DNA from: Ceratodon purpureus
Taxonomy: Eukaryota; Streptophyta; Bryopsida; Pseudoditrichales; Ditrichaceae
Direction: 5' to 3'
DNA: 64,000 nucleotides
NCBI GenBank assembly: GCA_014871385.1
Contig: CM026426.1
Coordinates: forward strand, 86,432,526 to 86,496,525
Below the pieces are notes generated by a model that made no database searches, had not been told where the DNA came from, and saw nothing but the letters and a program-made list of their open reading frames with translations. The stretch's first letter is position 1. The number at the start of each line of letters is the position of its first letter. Of this stretch, positions 47,180-58,286 are shown one piece after another. The position numbers and the translations under genes are program-made.

Positions 47180-50100
47180 TCAAACTGAGAACATGCTACA
47201 ATCGCTACTTCCACTCTCAAAACCCAATGACTCTGAATCTCCTTCTACAGCCTCTTCATCGACAAATACAAGGGCCCTGGGATCAAAAGTATTTGGCCGA
47301 CTAGGAACATATGTAAGGGCTCCAGATTGAAACGCTTGTGCTAAGCCCTCTGCGTAGTCCGGAAGTACATAAGGCTGAAATGGGCTGGAATGAAGACGCC
47401 ACAATGGAATGCACACGGGTGTTGGCCTACGTGGCGGTGTTGCCGCAACTACTCTGCAAGAGAAAATCGGTAGTGGTAAGAATGAGTGGGTGAAGATCGA
47501 ATCAGTAAAGAAGCAAAGAGAACTAGCCCTGAAGTTAGAAAATGTAAAGTAGAACTTACAGTACTTATCTTGTCGTGGTCTCTTTGGAGGTGCTTCTTTA
47601 ACTGCTGCCGGTCTAGGATGTTTAGGAGGGCCCATGGCGGATGACGTAGCCATATACGGTTTAAGAAGGGCGTTGAATATGCCTTCGTCCTCCTCACAAG
47701 CTATAATATGACGACCAATACTCTGGCAAGCCTTGATGGAGGCCCCTGAAACATGTAGCACAAGAAAAGAAAATTAAGACTCTGTAGAGAAAATCATAGA
47801 AATGGAAATGCAGAAACAGTTTATATAAGATTACATGTTGCAGCCTTCCACTCAAAGACTATGTCTCCGGGCTTGGACATCTCTTCAATTATGGTCTGCA
47901 TCATCTCATGGGCTTTCTCCCTTGGCCCTCTCCACGGTACGTCCCCATTCATGTGCTGCGATTCCAAATCGGTGAAGTTGAGAATGGCATCACTCTCGGT
48001 AATGTGGAGGTCGTTGTATACGACATCGGATTTCTTCGTTTGAAAAGAGAACTTCGATGGGGGATGGCCACCACGGATGAAGACGCGCACCCAAAAGCGA
48101 AGAGACTGCGAGACACCAAAATATGTGAGTGTAAATAATAAGAAAGTTTAGCACAATGCAAAGACAAGGAATGATTATGATGTACATACCAAGGAGCCGG
48201 GGATCGTAGGGTGAGCCAAGCCCAGTGCATTGAAGCCCCACCAGTCTCGGTGCTGCACAAAGGCATTGTCCTTAGCCTGTACAGAAATATGCGCAGCCAG
48301 ATCTTGGTCGTTGTTGTGGATTATACAAAGAGCACCATCGTTCTGCAAGTAATGTCTTGCAAATTCAAAGATGTTCCGCACATAATTTTTATCACGAGAG
48401 TTCCAAGGTGGAATGACGTCGGGGGGATCGGACACCAAAGGGACGGGAAGATTTTCAGGGATGTTGGCAATGATCAAGTCGAATCCCAAGTGATTCTACT
48501 CTTTGCAACGATCAGAAACTCGGTTTTGGCGGCCTGCTTCAAACTAGAGGAACCAAGAAAATAGAGTTAGACTCTATAAGATTTACAGTAATGTACGTAT
48601 TGAAGGGAAAGCACTAAGCAACAGATCATACCTTTCTAACGATGTCTAGAGCCTTGTTCCATTCGTGATCGCCACGCATGTCTGAGAGCTCTTTATGTCG
48701 AAGCATAACTGAATCCACAGAGGAGTTGATGACATAAACCTGTGTAGATAGCGGAGTTCCAGCGGAAGAAGTAGTCTGCGGAAACTGCTTGGCCTTCCTT
48801 TGCTCAAGGAGACCTCTAGTGACCTCGGAAGCACTGATCGAGGAAGGAGCCGACGAAGAAGTTGGAGAAGGCTTTGTAACAACATTACCTGGAGAGGGCT
48901 CTGGTGCCTTCTGACCTGGCGCGGAAGACTCCGCACAAGTTTGCTGTGATGCCTCTGACTGAGAACGCAGAGATTTTAGTCGCCTTCCTCTCTCTCTCTT
49001 TGGTGGAGGTGCAGATGATGGATCCTGCTATCTTTCCTGATCTTCTGCATCATCCACCGAGTCTTCGACCACTACCTCACCCCCATCATGTAAAGTCTTG
49101 ACGTCCGCCTCTGAGTCAATCGTGAAACCACGAGAGTAATCAAGATACCAGCATCCAGCTTCCAAGTGAGGAGATTTGCACCTTTTCAACTGCTTAGGAG
49201 AATAGATACACTAGTCCGAGCTTCTTGACGTCCAAGCACTAAAGTACTTAGGGAGCTGCTGAACCTTGATGGCCCCCTTTAAAAGAAGCTCTCGCTTGAA
49301 GTACCTAAGGAAACCAATATGTAGAAGGTTAATATCAGAAAGATAAAGAGACCTCATTATGGAATTTGAATCTGACAAAGGAAAGTAACGTACCGGTAAG
49401 TAACCCACTTGACAACCTGAGCGGTTCCAGAAAATTTAGCAAAAATGGACTTCTTGTCAAAGGGCTTATCAGCCGTCTTTCCAATGAACGTAGGGAAGGC
49501 CTTGTCCCACAACAGAATACGTGAACTCTCCACATAATCGCCCGGCTCTTGGACTTCAGGAAATGCCTTCCAATTGATAACGAGGTTCTCCGCCTTGCAT
49601 ATGTCCTCAAATTCGTTGATGACGGCTTCCTCCAACTGTAATTCAGAATTCAATTCATTAGCAATGAGAAAGAATCGAGGAAGAGAATAATGGATAATGT
49701 AATTGGAAAGGTTTTTTAAGAAACATTACCCGAGCCCAGAATGAGGCCTTGTTCAACCATGGGTCAAATTCGGTATCCTTGAATTCAAGTGGTAGAAATC
49801 TGTAAGACAGTTGGGAACTCAGAGATGAATTCCACTACCTCAACCAACGAGCCTTGTATTTGGCCTCAACGGCTGCTGGAACAATCTTCTGGAGCTTATC
49901 GAGTGACATCTCAAATTTAGGGAAGTCACTGAAATGCCGATTAATCTGCAACAAGTAGAGGAGTTTTAGAAAATATGAATACAAATCTGTTGTAGTAAAA
50001 CGAAATACTGAAGTCAACCAGGGTCAGGGTCTCACTTCATTGAGGAAGTCGTCACCATTCTTGGGATTTGCAATTGCCAAGTACTTGATGAAGTCCTTCC

Positions 50101-51718
50101 TCTTAATGGATTCCACCATGTTGTTTGAAGCCGCGGTCATGGCATCCCAAACATCAGTCACGGTTTGGTCTTCAGTGGCTGTTTTCTCCTTGTACATCCT
50201 TGCAGCTTTGTCAGAGGCAACCACGATTTCTTGCTGTGAAACAAAGTTATTATTTTGTGAGTTTGCAAACCTGCGCAATTCAATTGTCGAATGGAAGCAT
50301 GAGGGAGGGCGGAACAAGTGCTTACACAATAAAGAAACGCGATGAAGACTTTGGTTGGCAAGGTAAACCATCGAGGAATAGCTGGTTTGTGAGTCAAAGA
50401 TAATTGATACTTCTCTGGTGTAAGTAGATCCTTGAATTCCTCCAATTTCATCACACCAAAGGAGCGAATACAAAAAAGTTTTGCCGGAAGATTACTCTTC
50501 ACGTGATCATTTTCTGTAGATCTGTACGAATAGACGGTAGTTAATAAAATGCATAAAGTACAAGTTCAAGCAGCTTGCAAGAAGTGTGGACAAAAAAGAT
50601 GGAGTAAATTTGTACCAGTTGATGTCGTGCATGGCATGAAGAAGGTTTCCCACATGACCGCGTGGGTCAAGAACAATGCAATGCACGGAGATGTACCACG
50701 CTAGATCTTCGCTATGATGATTGTTGATATGTCTGAACCATGCGGCGAGGCAATGGTTACCTTCCCAGACATAGAACATCTTCCCAGAGAAATCCTTCCA
50801 ATCGGGGTCAGCCAAGAGCTCATCTTCGAAAGCATCATTCACTTTCTGCCAACAAGGGCTCCAGTTAGCCTTGATCTCCTCAGTGACATCGACTGTATTC
50901 TCTTCGTGGTTGTACATGGAAATGTACATGACTTGGTCTCCATCTCTGCAGCCTTTAACAAACTCTCGCTCCAAATGTTGAACTCCCATTTCTCCTACAG
51001 GTCAAACTTTTGCCATTGAGAGCATTCTGCAAAGGGGAACTAGGATACGCGACTTTGTCTTTGGGAGTATTCGGAGATTGTTGATGACGCCTACGGAGTC
51101 CACTTTGTGCTGTACACAATGTCCCAATTCACTGTCCACCGCATTCGTCAAATCAGAAGGACAAGATGGCGCTGGTAACATATCCTGTGTCAGAGTTACG
51201 TGCCATAAGTCATACATTCTCAGACTTGATTTCAAGATAAGGATCATATGAAATGAAACAATTATGAAGAAGAATAGAACAATAGCCTCTTGTACCGATA
51301 CATCGCTTTTGGAAAACCAATCATCAGCAACAGTAGTAAGTAGTACATAGGCCACTATGTACGTGGAGCACGGCTATAATACTCCCTAGCCTGTCTACAG
51401 TTCCAATGACGGCGCCTCCTCCAAAAACGCCTCGTCTGTTGCACCGTGCATAGTAATATCGCCGGTAGGGCGAAGACAACATGGGCTGGCCTCCTCACTC
51501 TAATAGGCGAGGAAGGAGAAGGAGGTGACATCGGGGGGGTACCAAGTCGTGGAGAAGTAGGCATATAGCCCAGGGATGTAGGCTCATAGATAGGAGACGT
51601 AGGCATGTACTGAGGAGAGTGGACCTCGACAGGTCCACTACCTAAACCTACAGGGTTTCCTAAATCACACCTACAGTAGGGCTGATCAAATGAATCCGAG
51701 AGGTCGGAAACATTGATC
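47180..51718 (-). CDS. ParB-like / beta-class DNA methyltransferase-like gene, copy B
   Basis: Same exon order as copy A, read on the minus strand, from an acceptor-like AG near 51719 to a TGA at 47180-47182. Blocks include: three CTD-like heptads (51609-51547); [11 protein letters not shown] and WEGNHCLAAW (ParB-like; Arg of the core replaced by Cys); [17 protein letters not shown]; a Ser/Pro/Gln-rich linker (about 49090-48640); DLIIANIPEN (near 48480; motif IV position, catalytic residues changed); and VFEWKAAT (about 47850; motif I, more eroded than in A). The last exon ends in acidic Ser/Glu clusters ([17 protein letters not shown]). It has at least one in-frame TAG (49211-49213) where A reads Gln, so it is probably decayed too. 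The two copies decayed at different places, so the ancestor was intact when they duplicated. A Copia remnant abuts the first visible exon. Confidence 0.7.
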
Positions 51719-54700
51719 ACTGTGATTGGAGAATTGACTCAATACAAAGGTGCGTTGGAAGCTTTCGAGGCCTGCTGCTTCGAATTGAGGAAGCTCGGTC
51801 GTCTGTGCGAAGCACTGGTTCAACATTGAGCCTTCGATGGTATGTTTGCAGGGGAATAGGGATACGCTGAGCAACATCTGGGCTGGTTGACTGCTTGACG
51901 GGGAATGCATCTTGTGGCTCTCCACTGATCTGCTCATGCAAGGGGCGAGCATGTGAATAAGCTGTGAGATCACCGGTAGCGAGTTCACCTGAGCGAAGAG
52001 GAAGGTGTAGAGTTGAACCAAGTGGAGTCGATGTAGACGGAGGGCCAGCCGCACATCGAGATGGTGAGGTGTTCAGATCCATTGGACCTGTGCTTGGCGA
52101 TGGTGTCGAAGAAACAGCTGCACGATCCTGAGCATGAGTGGCGGTGATATCATCAAGAAATGACCAATCAGGTTGAAGGCTTGGACACGGAGCTGCTTAG
52201 GCGCCCTTGATGGATTGGTCACAGGGAAACACCGTTTCGTCGAAATGGATATCTTTTTAAATTATGATGCGGCGACTTGAACGATGATAATTGCGGAAGC
52301 CTCGTGACGTAGCGTCATATCCCAAAAAAATGCATTTGGTGGCACGTGGTGCCCACTTCTTCTGATCTGGAGAAGTGTTGAGTACAAAACTCCTACATCC
52401 AAAAGTGCGAAAGTGTGCCACTTAAGGAACATGGCCAGTAAGCTTCTCGAAAGGTGTCATTCCGTTGTTAGCTTGAGTTGATGTCTTGTTAACTATGTAA
52501 GTAGCTGTTGACACAGCCTCAGTCCATAGATGAGCCGGAATGTGACTGGCAAATACCATACACCGAGCCTTGTTAAGTAAAGTGCGGTTCTTTCTCTCAG
52601 AAATCCCATTCTGATGAGGAGTGTAAGTCTGAGAGAGTTGACGTAGGATCCCAGCTTCGTCACAAAATCTCACGAATTCATGAGAGATGTATTCTCCACC
52701 ATTATCTGACCTTATTGCCTTGAGTCGATAACTACTCTGTAGCTCCATCATTTGCTTGAAATGCTTGAACTTGGTAAGTGTATCAGACTTGCGTTTGAGA
52801 AAATATACCCAAGTATACCTGCTGAAGTCATCGGTGATGGTTAGAAGATACTGGGAGCCTGAAAGTGACGCCACTAGGGGACCACAAAGGTCTGAATGGA
52901 CGAGTTCAAGAGGGTAGCTTGTGCGTGCGACTAAAAATGAAGGATTGAGTGGCGCTGCTGGCCGAGGTTGGGTCCTTCGAGGCTTGGGAGTCCTTGCTTG
53001 CTTTCCTTGAGAGCAAGCTGAGCATGAAGGACCGGCTGATGAGAGAGCTGGAAGTCCCGTGACACGATGTGTTGAGTGCATATATGAGAGAACTTTGTAA
53101 CTGGAGTGGCCAAAATGACCATGCCACAGTATTGTTGAACGCTTTCCCGGGGTTCCTTCAGCAAGATTGATCAACAAATTTGGTGGACTGAAGCGATACA
53201 AACCATTCCTTCTGTCTCGCTGGCCAGTGGCGATAATCTGATGTTCATCTGGGGTGGAGCAGTTTCGAAGTACACAGAAACTATCTGAGTCAAATAGAAT
53301 CTTGGGTTTTCCTTGTCCATCAGTAAAAGAGCCGACAGAGAAGAGGTTTTTAGTCACTCTAGGCACATACAGAACTTCATCAAGCTTTATTGATCCTGAG
53401 GAAGTGAGAAACTCCATCTTCCCCTTGCCAGCAACATTGAGTGATTCACCTCCAGCGGTACTAATTCTGGAGTGACGTTCATCTTCTAAATCGCTAAGAA
53501 GATTCGTGGAGCCTGTCACATGTTTCGAGGCTCCACTGTCTAAGAACCACATCTTGCTATCATCTGCTAAGTTTACCTCTGTGAAGTGTGCAGCTAGTTC
53601 TGTCTCGCTCTCAAAGAACTCATCGTCTTCGCTACCAGGGCCGCTGCTGAAATTGTCCACTAAGTTAACCGATGCCTTTGCTTCACGACTCGCCTTCTGA
53701 TTCTTAATCTCAGCCGCCAGTATCGGACAATTGTGCATCCAATGATCGGTTGAACCACACAAGTGACATTCACCTGAGTCACTCTTTTTCTTAGGTTGGC
53801 CTCCATCGCCGCCAGAGCCGCTCCTTCGACCACTTGAGTTGGTCGGTCTGCAATTACCGGTGCCAGAGTACTTGGCAAGAAGTGTCTCATGATCGGTCTG
53901 CTTGGTGTCACCCCTTATCTCTTGCCTAATCTCATTCTGCAGCAATGTCACTGTGAGTTCAGAGAAATTCGGCAAAGCAGGAAGATACATAAGAGTATAC
54001 ACAAGTCCCTCGTAGCTCCTTGGCAGCGCCAACAAAACATGTTCTACTATCTCACAATCACGAAGCACTTCTCTGATACTGGCAAGATCATTGATGAGTG
54101 TCTTGACGTGCTCGAGGAACTCTGACATGGACCTCCCTTCCTCCATTCTCAGGTTGCTAAACTTTCGCCGTAGCATCAGCTTCCGTGAGTTAGTGCCGCT
54201 AGCGTAGAGGTCTTTGAGAACAGTCCAGCATTGAGCTGGATCGGTGATGCTCGCTATGTGGGGTATCACGTTGTCTGAGACAGAGAGCGCAATGATTGTG
54301 AGGGCCTTGTTCTTCAGTGCCTATAGGGCAGCAACATCGGTAGGGTTTGTCGGTGCTACAGTCCCGGGAGGGGATCGACTATCCGCCATGCATCGTCTCG
54401 GTTGAGCAGGTTCTTCATTTTGAAGCTCCATACGGAATAATTGGTAGTACATCAAGCTTCGAGGAATCTGTCATGAGTGACTGGTTGGTGGCCATGCTGA
54501 TACTTAACTTTGGACTGATCTAAACTGATCTGCAACTTAGACTGGCTATTTGGCACCTCGATTCCCCCTAGGACACTGATCAACGACTCTACATTCTTGA
54601 TCGATAGTTCCAAAACAGGGACTAACAGCTGGTAGCCACAATAAATCCTTGCTCTAATACCATGTGGGAGGACGGTGACTCTAACTTAAACCAAAAAATT

Positions 54701-55044
54701 CACATAAGTACCCAGACACTGTAGTGCCATATATAGGAGTACTTCAAGCGTCAGCCCACTAACTAAGCTGATACTTCTGTTACTAACGGCCTAGGTTCTA
54801 CATGGTGGTTCTACTCAGTGTGATGAGTGCTCCTGTACAAAACAGGTAGTAACCCTGGAACCGTTTGGAATGGAGTGCCAACAAGGCACAATGCCTATCT
54901 GGACATTCTTTATGCCAACAGATGGAGCGTCCGCGTTCATTGTGGGAAACTACTCTTCTGATACACAAACCAATTGTGAAAAAGACTAACAAGGATAACA
55001 AAACAATCTAGCGCCATCTAAGGCTAAGAAGTACTGTTCCAACA
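51719..55044 (-). mobile_element. Ty1/Copia LTR retrotransposon remnant, 3' truncated
   Basis: Fossil element on the minus strand. A 5' LTR (54663-55044) is followed by a tRNA-Met-type primer-binding site (TGGTATTAGAGC, 54662-54651 region). Then come Gag (to about 53700) with a CCHC-type zinc knuckle (CHLCGSTDHWMHNC), protease (WFLDSGASKHVTG) and integrase (HSDLCGPL; DDFSRYTWVYFLK; SDNGGEY). It stops in the region between integrase and reverse transcriptase; RT, RNase H and the 3' LTR are missing. The Gag-to-integrase part is open over more than 600 codons, so it looks fairly young with few breaks apart from the missing end. The cut coincides with the start of copy B. Confidence 0.85.
54663..55044 (-). 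repeat. 5' LTR of the truncated Copia element
   Basis: On the minus strand it starts TGTTGGAACAGTACTT, a typical Copia LTR start, and ends CCCACA directly before the primer-binding site. Length is 382 bp. No second copy lies in the window, so the outer edge rests on the motif. Confidence 0.7.
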
Positions 55045-56382
55045 GATCATTCACCGGGTGACCATGGTGTGAATCCGCACTTTCTGACCAGGCTGTGAGC
55101 AGGCAATGTATCTGTGAAATCCTCGTCTTAAATGCTACGATCATGCAAATCATAGACTGAGAAGTAGGGCCTGACGTTATCATGATCGTCTATTCTCTCC
55201 TATAGTCCGCATGTAGCATGTTTGGATGTACACGTTCCCTAGAGTGGTTGCAGTTAATACCACTTAATTGCAGCAATTTATCACTTAATTGGGGTCGTAC
55301 CCAACTTTGTGGACGCCAAATCACGTTTGCCAGATCCAACATATCACCAATGCGGTGTGTATTGAAGGTAGGGTTTTTCTTTTCTTATTGATGGAGAGAG
55401 TAGGAACCCCGATGCCGCTAATTTTGTTTTTGCTTTTATATATAATTTTTATTGCAATAGCTTCTTATGCATGCGCAAAAGTTCCTCTTGTTTGCAGCAA
55501 ATGCGGTGATAAGGTTTATTGTCTCCAACTTCATCCTCTCTCTCTAAGACCTGTAAATTTGTTTGTAGTATGTTTTTGCTCATGTGTAATCTATAGCGTC
55601 AGCTTCTGGTGGTTGTCTCCTTCGTCGAGAGTTGGACTCTACGATTTGCACGACCGCATTTCAAGTCGCCTTCGCGCATAAGAAGGTAACTTTCACATGT
55701 AATCCTTGTTTTATTTTTGTAGCATTGCTCGTCCGTCATTTTATTTCAAGGCTAAGGAATTGGGGGTTCTTCCTTCTACGTCTTCAATGATGCCAAGTCC
55801 CCATCGTTTTTGGTAACGTTGTAACGGTGATGGTGCCAGGGTTAATCCTCCATGTCCTAATGCAAACCTCCGGAGGGGGACCAGAGACCGAGTATTCTTT
55901 TTTTATCTTCACGCTTGATTCTTCCAAACCCCCCTCATGTAACAATAAGCTAGATAACCCTGTAGAAACTATCATCCTATTGCTGCTCTCTCCATCTCCC
56001 TACAGTAGTTATGGGAGTTTGGAATATACTTTGAATACTATCAAATAAAGATACAATTCATTAGCGGACTAGGATTACATGCTTATTAGTATCGAGATTG
56101 ACTATTCTGGTTTTGACCAATTTGCATGCAGACTTCAACATACTAGAACGCGTCTAATTTTTATATGCAGCCCTGTTTTACACAAATAACAAATAACTTC
56201 ATCTTTATCCACGTACCAAGTCGAACATACATAGGTGAATTTACCGAACTCCATGACATGATCTCGTATATTTTTTTTAATCAATGATGAGTGAGCCTCG
56301 TTCAATTTTGGTTATTACAGGCGGAATGGTGGGAGCTCACATGTCGATGCAAAAGTTTACTGCCTTGATCCATTAGACAGTT
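55045..56382. other. no gene recognised
   Basis: Mostly AT-rich. A 130-codon frame at 55289-55681 has a hydrophobic segment but no supporting context. Nothing else stands out. Confidence 0.4.
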
Positions 56383-56667
56383 ATGGCACCCAGGGGAGGA
56401 GGACGCAGTAAATGGGGACCTATAGCATGGAACAGCGGTCGTCAACATAGCTTGGTAGCCGCTCTTCAAAGTGTTATCCCATCTATGTTGGAGGACAAAC
56501 AGCGGCCTCAACAAAAGTTCCCACAAAGACTTGATGCGGCAATAGCCCTTACAAGAGAATATTTGAAGACTACTCGTCCTAAGTCTGTTTCTGCATCTCA
56601 ATCCTTGTTGCGCGCACATAAGGTGGAGGCACCCATAGCCGACCAGGTACCTATAACTAATCAGTAG
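56383..56667 (+). CDS. unrecognised 94-aa ORF, overlapping a MITE
   Basis: The basic Gly/Arg-rich start (MAPRGGGRSKWGPIAWNSGR) and helical body look protein-like, but I know no family. The last ~15 codons lie in a MITE, so the native C-terminus has been replaced or the frame is accidental. Presence of the same ORF elsewhere without the MITE would be the test. Confidence 0.25.
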   Translation: MAPRGGGRSKWGPIAWNSGRQHSLVAALQSVIPSMLEDKQRPQQKFPQRLDAAIALTREYLKTTRPKSVSASQSLLRAHKVEAPIADQVPITNQ

Positions 56668-57051
56668 ACTTCTCCATTTCCGACCTCCATTTCCAACCAC
56701 TTACTGTTCAAAATCTTGGGAGATCTAGAAGAAAGTATCAAGCATGATTGGTAGAAAGGGAATCAAAGAGAATCAAAGGGAATCATATGGGAATATTTTG
56801 GTAGTAGCACAGTGATCAAGTTTTGGTGTCATGGTGGTCGGTTTTAGGTGGGCCTACACATCGGTTATATGTATTACAAAAAAAATGTCTTTCAAAATTC
56901 ATAATAAATTAAATATTGAAGTAAACATGACATTTAAAGTTGCATTCCTCCTTAAACCTATTTCCCCTTCAAGGAAAAATCTCCCTCAACTTATACACCT
57001 CCAATCTTAGTGGAAAATCTTTTAACTGCTCGGTTATAGGTGCCTCCACCT
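56621..57051. mobile_element. MITE with TA target duplication (AGGTGG ends)
   Basis: 431 bp. The left end AGGTGGAGGCACCCATAGCC and the inverted right end match for the first 13 bases and about 25 of 28. TA flanks both sides (56619-56620 and 57052-57053). Non-coding. The ends resemble in style the AGGTAG ends of the MITE at 35938 and of the pogo-like element at 57455. Confidence 0.75.
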
Positions 57052-57344
57052 TACAGCATCATCTAAGAGCCCAGCAGAGGATACTCCCTGTACATTTTTA
57101 ACTCCTAATACAGTGAAGACTGGCTGCTTTTTTAATTCAGTGATGTTTGCTTCACCTCTAATTATTCATTGATTCCATAGCTAGTCATATATGGTTTTCC
57201 ATAGGTCCCTAAAATTGGTCTGTACCTGTACTTATAGCAGACATATATGTGTTTCCCTTCATTGCATGTTGTGCACTTGTTCTATGCTTACGTGAAGTAT
57301 TAAATTGATATTGTGATTACTCTAACATAGGTCTAACCCACACG

Positions 57345-57452
57345 GAGGCAACTTGGACGAACGGCAGTGAGTTGGACGAATAGCATTGGTTCAAATGCTC
57401 ATTTAAACCAATGCTATTCGTACAACTCATTGCCGTTCGTCCAAGTTGCCTC
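57345..57452. repeat. 108-bp near-perfect hairpin, 53-bp arms
   Basis: Left arm 57345-57397 and right arm 57400-57452 pair at 50 of 53 positions around a 2-base loop; the arms begin GAGGCAACTTGGACGAACGG. The phrase TTGGACGAA occurs twice in each arm. The pogo-like element starts 3 bp beyond the right arm. The bases past the far end of that element (GTGTGTGGGG at 61972) resemble the inverse of those before the left arm (CCCACAC), so the fold-back was probably slightly longer before the insertion. Confidence 0.9.
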
Positions 57453-57631
57453 TAAGGTAGAATGCCCTTAAATGAGGGCTCATAGTGCATTGATGTGGAA
57501 TTGTGTAGGTAGGTGGTTATGTCAGGATTTCATGCAGCAGCGCAGTTATGAGGTTCATTAGTACTATTTAGAGGGAGTGTGTAACCAATAAAATGAGGCT
57601 AAGTGAGCAATTTTAAGAATTTTGATTTGGT

Positions 57632-57633
<2 letters not shown>

Positions 57634-57721
<88 letters not shown>
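57634..57721. repeat. (TA)n microsatellite, about 88 bp
   Basis: Uninterrupted alternating T and A inside the 5' region of the pogo-like element. Because pogo inserts at TA, it is also a possible insertion target. Confidence 0.97.
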
Positions 57722-57725
<4 letters not shown>

Positions 57726-58286
57726 GATTGACGACTTCTGTGATTAGGTGTAATCTATTTTATGACGGCTGCAATCCCATATTTACATTCTGGGCATGAC
57801 GGCTATTACTTCAATACACCATGATCATGCATGCATTGATGGTTCATGTCCACAAGTAATGCTGTAAGCTTAGCAGGGCCATTCACTACACAATGAGTCC
57901 TTGAAATCAAAGTGTGGGCAAAAGCAATCAACTTAGGTTTAGGAGCATGCTAAACGAGGTGGAGCGACCTGCAAGACTTTTTGGAGTGCATGTGACGAAC
58001 TACTGAACTGTTCAGATCGTCGACAACTCATGCGAAGCTGGTCAGGTACAAAGGGACTCACTAATTGGTAATAGGAGTTAGAATTCTCATGAAGTGTTGC
58101 CTCGGCATTCTACCCGATGAATTGTTAACTACAATTGAACACTGTCTAATGGGATGCGGCATTACCGAAACTTGCAGCAATGGCACTGGGTACATGCAAT
58201 CGCACCAGCATTGTTGGTGTTTCCGAGGCAGCGGCACTAGGCATAGTTGACAGGTTCCTACCTACATTCGGACAAGAGCGGCATAT

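Noticed and set aside
55289-55681. 130-aa ORF with hydrophobic stretch
   Set aside because: No conserved motif, no intron or promoter context, AT-rich surroundings; not distinguishable from chance.
57634-57721. Origin or telomere-like signal at the (TA)n tract
   Set aside because: Simple microsatellite inside a transposon; no other evidence.
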